Positions 1-5,457 of a stretch of DNA of 5,457 bases are shown in pieces (the stretch's first letter is position 1; the number at the start of each line of letters is the position of its first letter). A program made the translations under genes and the position numbers. Below the pieces are notes generated by a model. It did no database searches and was not told the origin of the DNA. It saw only the letters and a list, made by a program, of their open reading frames with translations. This stretch comes from Acidobacteriota bacterium (lineage in GTDB: Bacteria > Acidobacteriota > Terriglobia > Bryobacterales > JACQDG01). Location: assembly GCA_016201185.1 (NCBI GenBank), contig JACQDG010000142.1:1-5457 (forward strand). The letters are read 5' to 3'.

Positions 1-27
1 CCGCGTCGCCTGCGCCGGTCGAAGCAT

Positions 28-2274
28 CTATTGCACCGCCAGCGTAACGCCCCCTTGGCTGCTGGCTCCGCCAATTTTCACAACTACGGGAACTGCGCTT
101 CCCGGCGTCACGCCCGCCGGCACCCGGGCGTTCACCTGGATGAGGGCCGTGAAACCGGGCGCCGCTCCCGCATAGAGCACCTCCGCCTCCTGTCCGTCGA
201 TCAGAACCGACACAGGGTGCAGCGGTTTGGGCAGTGGATGGGTGGCCAGTTCGTGTTCATGCCGGGAAGGATCGGTTTGCCCCTCGCCCGTGCCGTACAG
301 GACGACGACGGAACCCCGCGCGGCGGGATTCGACGGTGAATTCAAACTGCCGTCCTCGTTCAGAATGGCGCCCGGTCCCTGGCCGGATTCATCCATTGTG
401 AACAAGCCGGGGGCGGTATCGGCAACGGACAAAAAGACGGGGGTCGCGAGCCGTTTCTGAAATTCGGCGGTGACTTCCGTGCCGCCCTGGCCGGCCACGA
501 CATAGGGCACCACCGCGACCACCCGGTCTGAGCTTGTATATAGAATAGGAGCCGCTTGATCATCGAAGAAAATGCGCGTGCCAGCAACCCTGGTGCTCAG
601 CCGCATGGAGCTGTTCACCGCCGCGCCGGTCGGTTGCGCCGGACCTAAGCCCGTGCCGTAAATCGTCACCAGCTCGCCCGGAGCTACGGAGCCGACTGAG
701 CCGCTGGCGGCGTTGAGCACAGCCGAAATTTGTCTGATGAGCGGCCGCAACCCGTACACCACGAGCTGCCTGGAGGCGGTGGGCACATAAACCTTGCCGT
801 TGGCGACGGTCGGGGCGGCAAACTTTGCCAGATTGCCGTAGCTGTCCCGCACCCCGTTCATCTCGCTGTTCCATAACTCCTTGGATATGTCGGCGGCAGC
901 GTAGGCACGTAATATGCCCTTGCCGGATCTGTCGCCGCTAACAAAAGTCGTAAGCCACAGGATCCCTGAATCAGCCGCGTTGCCGCTGGCCGACAAGGCC
1001 ATCCCATCGAATGGCAAACCTCCCCCCGTCGAGATTTGAGAAAACGGAGTCGTCTCGAGGCGCCCGCTGGTCATTCGGAAGGCCTTCAAAGTGTCGTTGA
1101 ATCCCCGGATGTAGACGATGGGGCCGTTCGCGTATTCCCAATAGGCCAGATTGAATATCCACCCCGCGCTTGCCGCCATGAAGCTCTGCACAATCTGGCC
1201 GTTGCCGGGCTGGAAATGCCCCATCCCGCCGCGATCCACCAAGTAAATCTTGCCGTCTTTCGCCGCGCTAAGAATGAAACCGCCGCCTGCCAGAACCGGA
1301 CCGCAGGAGCCCAGGTCGTTGTCCACGTCGTTCAGGTTCGTCCAGTTGTCCGGGGTGAACCAGTCGGCCACGGTCAGCCCGGCGCCGGCAGTGAGCCTCA
1401 GAAAGGTCTCCCCCCACTCCGAGGAGCCGTCATAGTAGCCGTTACCCGTGACCACGTAGATGTTCCCCTGCTCGTCGGCGGCCGGCCCATGCCCGGACTG
1501 CCAGATGGATCCTCCCCCGGTGTTTGGGGTGGTGGTAAAGGCATAAACCTGTTGTTGCACGTTGGCCGCGTTATAACCCAACAGCCACCCGTGAAAAGGC
1601 GCCGTGTCGGCGTGAGATCCGAAAGCAATGTAGACGGTATTGTTCACCAACAGAAGCCCGGGCCGTTGCAGGTGTTGAAAGGCGTTGAACGTCAGAACGC
1701 CGTCTTGGCTGTCGATGCTAGTTCCCGGTACGCTGGCCTGGATTTCGGCGGGGCCGCCGAATTTTTCCTGTCCGGTTCGGATGTCCAGCGCGTGCAAGCG
1801 ATAGAAATACTTCCCGTTCTCCACCGTATTGGCTACCAGGTAAATCGTCTTGGTGTTCAGGTCGATGACGGGCGTGCTGAGAATGCCCACATCCGGCAGG
1901 ATGTCGTCGAAGTTGTAGTCCGAACTGGGCACGGGAGGACCGACGTTCACACGCCACAGGCTCCCGCCAGGGGCATCCGCATCGAAGGCATAAACCGTGT
2001 TGCGCATTGTAGCCACATACACCACGTTGTGGACGCCTTTCCCCGCCATATCCACGTTCTGGACATAGAGGGGCTGCGCGTAAATCTGCCCGTCCACGGG
2101 AAGCGAAAAGAGCTTCCCGAAGCTCCTGGGGTTAACGTTCGCTGTGTTGAGGATAGTCTCGTTCAGGTTGGCATTGGTGCGCCTGTTGCCATAGTTGGCG
2201 GTCAGCACATTCACTTGGGACAAGGCCGGGGCAACACAGAGCAGGAAGAAGGCTATGAGCATGTAACCGTTCAT
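28..2274 (-). CDS. Secreted PQQ-like beta-propeller protein with TIGR03437 (Solibacter-type) C-terminal domain
   Basis: This is a complete 748-residue protein, predicted to be exported; its activity is unknown. Residues 1 to about 19 form a signal peptide with a hydrophobic core (LIAFFLLCVAPALS), but the n-region has no Lys or Arg. Residues about 23-510 carry repeated blade-like strands of the type VVYVAT..VYAFDA (84-99), TIYLVAN (143), TVYIAFGS (213), NIYVVTGNG (271), KIYLVD (342), IVYIRG (386), ILWLTTF (438) and KVYVPTA (494), giving about eight blades of a PQQ/quinoprotein-like propeller. Residues about 515-747 match the TIGR03437 domain and contain two related halves (APGELVTIYGTGLGP at 531, ARGSVVVLYGTGEGQ at 652). 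Only two cysteines are present, one of them in the signal peptide, so the vicinal disulfide of PQQ alcohol dehydrogenases is absent and a structural or binding role is more likely than dehydrogenase activity. The start at 2274 is preceded by GGGAG with a 7-base gap. The fold call is firm; the function is not known. Confidence 0.9.
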   Translation of the reverse strand: MNGYMLIAFFLLCVAPALSQVNVLTANYGNRRTNANLNETILNTANVNPRSFGKLFSLPVDGQIYAQPLYVQNVDMAGKGVHNVVYVATMRNTVYAFDADAPGGSLWRVNVGPPVPSSDYNFDDILPDVGILSTPVIDLNTKTIYLVANTVENGKYFYRLHALDIRTGQEKFGGPAEIQASVPGTSIDSQDGVLTFNAFQHLQRPGLLLVNNTVYIAFGSHADTAPFHGWLLGYNAANVQQQVYAFTTTPNTGGGSIWQSGHGPAADEQGNIYVVTGNGYYDGSSEWGETFLRLTAGAGLTVADWFTPDNWTNLNDVDNDLGSCGPVLAGGGFILSAAKDGKIYLVDRGGMGHFQPGNGQIVQSFMAASAGWIFNLAYWEYANGPIVYIRGFNDTLKAFRMTSGRLETTPFSQISTGGGLPFDGMALSASGNAADSGILWLTTFVSGDRSGKGILRAYAAADISKELWNSEMNGVRDSYGNLAKFAAPTVANGKVYVPTASRQLVVYGLRPLIRQISAVLNAASGSVGSVAPGELVTIYGTGLGPAQPTGAAVNSSMRLSTRVAGTRIFFDDQAAPILYTSSDRVVAVVPYVVAGQGGTEVTAEFQKRLATPVFLSVADTAPGLFTMDESGQGPGAILNEDGSLNSPSNPAARGSVVVLYGTGEGQTDPSRHEHELATHPLPKPLHPVSVLIDGQEAEVLYAGAAPGFTALIQVNARVPAGVTPGSAVPVVVKIGGASSQGGVTLAVQ

Positions 2275-2281
2275 CGACGAA

Positions 2282-2286
2282 CTCCC
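2282..2286 (-). promoter_or_regulatory. Ribosome binding site of the beta-propeller gene
   Basis: The minus strand reads GGGAG here, 7 bases before the ATG at 2274. It supports that Met over the in-frame Met at codon 5 (MLIAFF), although both would leave a workable export signal. Confidence 0.6.
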
Positions 2287-2314
2287 GCGGCAATTTGGAC
2301 CCCCAAAAGCAGGC

Positions 2315-2320
2315 AGTATA
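2315..2320 (-). promoter_or_regulatory. Possible -10 promoter element for the beta-propeller gene
   Basis: The minus strand reads TATACT, five of six matches to the sigma-70 type TATAAT. It lies 40 bases before the ATG at 2274, which would give a leader of roughly 35 bases. No TTGACA-like -35 box is found at 16-18 bases upstream; that place is taken by the arm and loop of a GC-rich inverted repeat (2331-2361), and there is no TGn extension. This is an inference from one short box, so the gene could also be read through from glgC. Confidence 0.35.
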
Positions 2321-2330
2321 CACTAATCCT

Positions 2331-2361
2331 CCCCGGGCCGTTTTCGCCGAAGCACCCGGGG
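2331..2361 (-). terminator. GC-rich hairpin after glgC, possible terminator without a U-tract
   Basis: A perfect 7-base inverted repeat (CCCCGGG at 2355-2361 and CCCGGGG at 2331-2337, as read on the minus strand) encloses a 17-base loop. The loop itself contains GC(TTCG)GC, a small stem with the stable UUCG tetraloop. It begins 22 bases after the glgC stop codon. The bases that follow (AGGATTAGTG) are not a T-run, so it does not fit a classical intrinsic terminator. It may instead protect the 3' end of the glgC message, assist factor-dependent termination, or have no role. Confidence 0.35.
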
Positions 2362-2383
2362 CAGGCCAGGGAAGGCGGGCTCT

Positions 2384-3634
2384 CTACACCGCCACCGTCG
2401 CGATCTCCACCGGGCTGCGCTGGCCGCTTACCACCACGATGCCGCTCTCCGTCACGTGGTGATGCTTGCGATCATGCTCCAGGTCGTAGCCGATCTCGGT
2501 GTCGGGCGGGACGCGGACGTTCTTGTCAAGGATGGCCCGGCGGATGCGGCAGCGCCGCCCGATGTCACAGTTGTCCATGATGATCGAGTCCTCGACCAGA
2601 CTGTAGGAGTGCACGAACACCCGGCGGCCGAGCAGGGAGTTGCGCACCGCCCCGCCCGAAATGATGCAGCCTTCCGAGACGATCGAATCCAGCGCCTGGC
2701 CCCGGCGGCCGTCTTCGTCGAAGGTGAACTTGGCCGGCGGCTCGGGGTACTCCGCGGTGCGCAGCGGCCACTGGCGGTTGAACAGGTTCAGCAGGGGAGA
2801 GACGGAGCGCAGGTCCATGTTGGCGTCGTAATAGGACTCGATCGTCCCTACATCGCGCCAGTACCCCCGGTTCGGCGGCGTCTCCCCGGGAATCTCGTTC
2901 GTCATGAAGTCGTAGGCGTAAACCGCGTGCCGGTGGATCATATCGGGCAGGATGTTGTGCCCGAAATCGTGATTGCTGTCGGGCCGCGCGGCGTCGTCAT
3001 ACAATTCGCGCAGCAGCACCCGGGTGTCGAAAACGTAGTTGCCCATAGAGGCCAGTGTCCACCCGGGGCGACCAGGAATCTCGGGCGGGTCGGCCACTTT
3101 TTCGCGGAAGCCGATGATCCGCCAGTCCGGCGTGACCTCCATGGTGCCGTATTCCCCGGCCTGGTCGCGCGGCAGGGGAATGGCGGCCACCGTCCCCGCC
3201 GCCCGCTTCTCCTCGTGAAACCAAATCATCTGGCTGATGTCCATGAAATAGACGTGGTCGGCTCCAAAAACGGCCACCAGGTGCGGATCCGCCTGTTCGA
3301 CCAAGTTGACGTTCTGAAAGATGGCGTCGGAGGTGCCTTCGTACCAGGTCTCGCCTTTCCGCATCTGCGCCGGCACCGGGATGATGAACTGGTTCTTAAG
3401 CAGGTTGGCGAACTGCCAGCCATCGCTCAGGTGCTGCAGCAGCGACTGGCTCTTGAACTGGGTCAGCACATAGATGGAATAAATGCCGGAATTGATCATG
3501 TTGCTGAGAACAAAATCGATGATGCGGTACTTGCCGCCGAACGGCACCGCCGGCTTGGCCCGTTCCTTGGTGAGCGGGTAAAGCCGGGATCCCTTCCCTC
3601 CCGCCAGGACTATGCCCAAGACCCGGAGTTTCAT
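2384..3634 (-). CDS. glgC: Glucose-1-phosphate adenylyltransferase (ADP-glucose pyrophosphorylase)
   Basis: This cytoplasmic enzyme makes ADP-glucose and pyrophosphate from ATP and glucose 1-phosphate, the committed, allosterically controlled step of bacterial glycogen synthesis. The 416 residues match the usual family length. The N-terminal nucleotidyltransferase domain shows GIVLAGGKGSRLYPLT (7-22), RAKPAVPFGGKYRIIDF (25-41), WYEGTSDA (97-104), GADHVYFMD (124-132) with the likely catalytic Asp126, FREK (176-179) with Lys179 matching the glucose-1-phosphate lysine, SMGNYVF (196-202) and YWRDVGT (258-264). Lys35 corresponds to E. coli Lys39, the fructose-1,6-bisphosphate activator site. The C-terminal part (about 297-395) is the left-handed beta-helix (SIVSEGCIISGG, SLVEDSIIMD, CRIRRAILDKNV). 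The frame stays open a further 152 codons upstream inside the preceding gene, but homology begins at this Met, which has a weak GGAA 8 bases before it. It starts 17 bases after the preceding stop and is probably cotranscribed. No glgA, glgB or glgP is visible. Confidence 0.97.
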   Translation of the reverse strand: MKLRVLGIVLAGGKGSRLYPLTKERAKPAVPFGGKYRIIDFVLSNMINSGIYSIYVLTQFKSQSLLQHLSDGWQFANLLKNQFIIPVPAQMRKGETWYEGTSDAIFQNVNLVEQADPHLVAVFGADHVYFMDISQMIWFHEEKRAAGTVAAIPLPRDQAGEYGTMEVTPDWRIIGFREKVADPPEIPGRPGWTLASMGNYVFDTRVLLRELYDDAARPDSNHDFGHNILPDMIHRHAVYAYDFMTNEIPGETPPNRGYWRDVGTIESYYDANMDLRSVSPLLNLFNRQWPLRTAEYPEPPAKFTFDEDGRRGQALDSIVSEGCIISGGAVRNSLLGRRVFVHSYSLVEDSIIMDNCDIGRRCRIRRAILDKNVRVPPDTEIGYDLEHDRKHHHVTESGIVVVSGQRSPVEIATVAV

Positions 3635-3651
3635 GGCGCGCGTTCCGGCAA

Positions 3652-5208
3652 CTATTCTAGCAGTCGCAAATCCTGGGCCAGCTCCGCAGAAGCGTTCACC
3701 CGCACCGAGGGAACCCGGGACTGCAGGCTTTCCATTTGCTCTTCCGGATTCAGATCCTCGACCGTGGTGGCGAAGATGAGATATTCGCCCTCCGGCAACC
3801 CGGCAAAGCGGTACTCGCCTTGCAGGTTGGTTCGGGTGGATCGAAAGCCGCCCAGCCGATAGCGATTCTGCGCATCGACAGGGTAGCAGAACACCGGCAG
3901 TCCGGAAGCGGGCTCGCCGTCGCTGCCCGTCACGAGCCCGCGGACCTTTCCGACCTTGTGGGACAGCCGGATCACGGCTGTAGAGGTCTGCCCGGGCGAT
4001 AACGGAAAGCCGCCGAGAGCATCTTTCTTCGAGTCCAACGTAATTGAATCCACCGCGTAAGATCCCGGCAGGATCGTATAGAAGCGCCATTGACCCGGCA
4101 TCAGGCCGGCGGCAAAGTAGGCGCCCCCAGGGTTTTGGCGTTCGGCCCGCTGCGGCTGGGTTCGCGCCCCGTTTTCAATCCGCGAGAGGAACACGACCAC
4201 CTGCGGGTCATTCACGGCGCCGCCTCTGTCATTCACAAGGAAGGCGCGCACTTCCGGAGCTCGCGCCAGGTTGACGGAGAATCCTTCCACGTCCCCGTAA
4301 AGAGACAGCGGACGGTAGGCTGCCAGCTTTCCTTCGGGCCCTGACGCTTGCGCCACAAGCGTGTATTCGCCGGGCACAAGGTCGGCGAGAGCAAACTGTC
4401 CTGCTGCGTCGGTCGGGACTTCCCGGCTTTCCTCATCACGGAACAACGTCACTCTTACCGCCACAGCGGAACGGCCGGTCCCGCCGGCTACGATTCCGCT
4501 CAGCCGCACCAGCTTGCCCGGAACTGGCGGGATCTGGACATCGCTCGCCTCCCGGTCGATTTCCACGGTCACTGTCCGCGCCTCGGCCAGGCTTAAGCTC
4601 CCGGGGAAATATGTAGGCAGCAGGCCGGTGCCGTCGGGCAACTGTCGAGGAGTGGTTGCGACGTAGTACCGGCCGGGCTTCAGACCGGCGATGCGAAAAA
4701 CACCCCGGTCGTCCGTCACTCCCGCTGAAGAGCCCCGCCCGGAAATCCCCGTGGGACTGGCCGTGATGGCATGGACCAAGAAGGAAGGGATGCCTTCGCC
4801 GTTCTCATCCACTACTGTGCCTGTGATCACGCCGAGACGGTGCAGAAGGACGTCAGCGGTGAAGCCCGCGCCGGGGGCCAGATGGATCAGCCGGCCGACC
4901 TGGTTCCATTCTTTCTGGCCAAAGCGGCCCGTAGCGAAGTTCGCTCGTCGCGCCGTGACCATGTATTGGCCCGCCTGCACCCCCTCGAAGAGGTAGCGCC
5001 CCTGGCGGTCGGCAAGGACGGTCCGGAGCGGCGCCCCTTCCGCCGAGGCCAGGACGACCGTGCTCCCTCCGAGCGCCCGGCCGGTGACGGCATGGAGCAC
5101 AGTCCCGGCAACAGCTCCGAGCGACTCGGCGGCCCAGGCGACTCCCCGCCCGGCAAGAATGAAAAGCAGGAGGCTCGCTAGTCTTGGATTTGCCTTGTAC
5201 GAACCCAT
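3652..5208 (-). CDS. Secreted protein of five carboxypeptidase-regulatory-like repeats
   Basis: This is a complete 518-residue protein of unknown function, predicted to be exported. The signal peptide spans about residues 1-26, with Lys/Arg in the n-region, the core LASLLLFILAG and the cleavage motif AWA/AE. The rest is made of Ig-like beta-sandwich units of the carboxypeptidase regulatory-like type (PF13620-like), each ending in the signature G-x-[YF]-x-[FL]-x-x-L-x-x-G-x-Y. These occur at RQGRYLFEGVQAGQY (68), DRGVFRIAGLKPGRY (167), AAGQFALADLVPGEY (268), PGGAYFAAGLMPGQW (360) and LQGEYRFAGLPEGEY (462). There is no catalytic domain, TonB-dependent barrel, anchor or second membrane segment. 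Such repeats usually serve as rigid spacers or as adhesion or carbohydrate-binding modules; that is family knowledge, not shown here. The ATG at 5208 is chosen because GGAG lies 9 bases upstream and it directly precedes the signal peptide. An in-frame ATG at 5247 has no good ribosome site and would add 13 poorly fitting residues. Confidence 0.87.
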   Translation of the reverse strand: MGSYKANPRLASLLLFILAGRGVAWAAESLGAVAGTVLHAVTGRALGGSTVVLASAEGAPLRTVLADRQGRYLFEGVQAGQYMVTARRANFATGRFGQKEWNQVGRLIHLAPGAGFTADVLLHRLGVITGTVVDENGEGIPSFLVHAITASPTGISGRGSSAGVTDDRGVFRIAGLKPGRYYVATTPRQLPDGTGLLPTYFPGSLSLAEARTVTVEIDREASDVQIPPVPGKLVRLSGIVAGGTGRSAVAVRVTLFRDEESREVPTDAAGQFALADLVPGEYTLVAQASGPEGKLAAYRPLSLYGDVEGFSVNLARAPEVRAFLVNDRGGAVNDPQVVVFLSRIENGARTQPQRAERQNPGGAYFAAGLMPGQWRFYTILPGSYAVDSITLDSKKDALGGFPLSPGQTSTAVIRLSHKVGKVRGLVTGSDGEPASGLPVFCYPVDAQNRYRLGGFRSTRTNLQGEYRFAGLPEGEYLIFATTVEDLNPEEQMESLQSRVPSVRVNASAELAQDLRLLE

Positions 5209-5457
5209 CGCGGGGCGCTCCACGGGGCCACCCTGCCCTCCTTCCATTTCTCGACGATTTCTTCCACGATGGCGCGGCCCCGCTCGAAAGCTCGGGAATA
5301 CTGCTCCCGCTTCTCCTCGGCCGTCAGGCCTCTCCCCATGCGCTGGTAGCGTTCCAGCCCCAGGCCAACCACGTAGGTTCCCGCAAAGGCGATCACGCCT
5401 TTGGGCACCAGCCCTCCGCCGAAGGGGACCTTCGACACCAGCTCGCGCGCCAGCGCC
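5178..5457 (-). CDS. C-terminal part of a DUF697-like protein (5' end outside the window)
   Basis: Only the last 92 residues are visible; the reading frame is open to the right edge, so the true start lies beyond it. The visible sequence begins ALARELVSKVPFGGGLVPKG, continues with the hydrophobic, Gly/Ala-rich stretch VIAFAGTYVVGLGLERY, and ends in a charged, probably helical tail (TAEEKREQYSRAFERGRAIVEEIVEKWKEG). The order 'leucine-rich helix, P-x-G-G, hydrophobic segment with A-x-T-Y-x-x-G, then a charged helix' resembles the C-terminus of DUF697 proteins, which are often joined to an Era-like GTPase domain. No GTPase motif is within view, so that part is inference. An internal GTG at 5438 could act as a start, but the conserved residues continue upstream of it. 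The stop codon lies 31 bases inside the next gene, which suggests an operon with translational coupling. Confidence 0.65.
   Translation of the reverse strand, partial: ALARELVSKVPFGGGLVPKGVIAFAGTYVVGLGLERYQRMGRGLTAEEKREQYSRAFERGRAIVEEIVEKWKEGRVAPWSAPRWVRTRQIQD
5218..5221 (-). promoter_or_regulatory. Ribosome binding site deciding the start of the repeat protein
   Basis: The minus strand reads GGAG, 9 bases before the ATG at 5208, and lies within the 3' end of the preceding coding region. The alternative in-frame ATG at 5247 is preceded by AATCGTCGAGAA, with no properly spaced purine-rich site. Translation is therefore probably coupled to that of the upstream gene. Confidence 0.5.

Noticed and set aside
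1..27. The short stretch after the propeller gene's stop codon, examined for a terminator.
   Set aside because: On the minus strand it is GC-rich but shows neither a clear stem-loop nor a T-run, and the window ends too soon to judge.
1036..2580. A 514-codon open frame on the plus strand, opposite the propeller gene and the end of glgC.
   Set aside because: It runs through two minus-strand genes and the spacer between them. The product shows no domain or export signal and ends in an Arg/Pro/Ser-rich tail typical of noncoding frames.
2456..3862. A 468-codon open frame on the plus strand, opposite glgC and the end of the repeat-protein gene.
   Set aside because: It mirrors the coding strand of glgC, a certain gene, and its translation is low in complexity and rich in Val, Arg, Asp and Gly with no recognisable domain. 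Long antisense frames are expected in GC-rich coding DNA.
3635..4090. An in-frame extension of glgC by 152 codons upstream, which would give a 568-residue protein.
   Set aside because: The added part overlaps the repeat-protein gene in another frame and is Arg/Gly-rich without family similarity; GlgC homology starts at the Met at 3634.
5209..5247. A 13-codon longer start for the repeat protein (ATG at 5247).
   Set aside because: It lacks a ribosome site, would push the signal peptide inward behind MEGGQGGPVERPA, and would lengthen the overlap with the preceding gene to 70 bases.
1..5457. tRNA or rRNA genes, insertion sequence ends, CRISPR repeats, phage or toxin-antitoxin genes.
   Set aside because: About 97 percent of the window is covered by four coherent minus-strand genes, and none of the short gaps holds such structures; no direct repeats of DNA were seen.

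Overview
The window reads as ordinary chromosomal DNA of an acidobacterium, most likely of the Solibacter/Bryobacter type. The best lineage marker is the C-terminal domain of the protein at 28-2274, which has the form of the 'Solibacter uncharacterized C-terminal domain' (TIGR03437). A large secreted protein of carboxypeptidase-regulatory-like repeats and GC-rich codon use fit the same group. This assignment rests on recognition by eye, not on a search.

All four genes lie on the minus strand, so they are transcribed from right to left. In order of transcription they are: (1) the 3' end of a gene resembling the DUF697 family of hydrophobic, GTPase-associated proteins (5178-5457, running off the right edge); (2) a secreted protein with five carboxypeptidase-regulatory-like / Ig-like beta-sandwich repeats (3652-5208), whose start overlaps the end of gene 1 by 31 bases; (3) glgC, glucose-1-phosphate adenylyltransferase (2384-3634), starting 17 bases after the stop of gene 2; (4) after a 109-base spacer, a secreted PQQ-like beta-propeller protein with the TIGR03437-type domain (28-2274). 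Genes 1-3 look like one transcription unit. Gene 4 may have its own promoter, since the spacer holds a TATACT -10-like box and a GC-rich inverted repeat.

Only glgC has a well-defined biochemical role, the ADP-glucose-forming step of glycogen synthesis. No other glycogen gene is visible. The two large secreted proteins have recognisable folds but no identifiable activity, and nothing in the sequence ties them to glycogen. I saw no RNA gene, mobile element, CRISPR array or defence system. The only non-coding stretches are 1-27, 2275-2383 and 3635-3651. I did not find a convincing undescribed system; the points worth a second look are modest.
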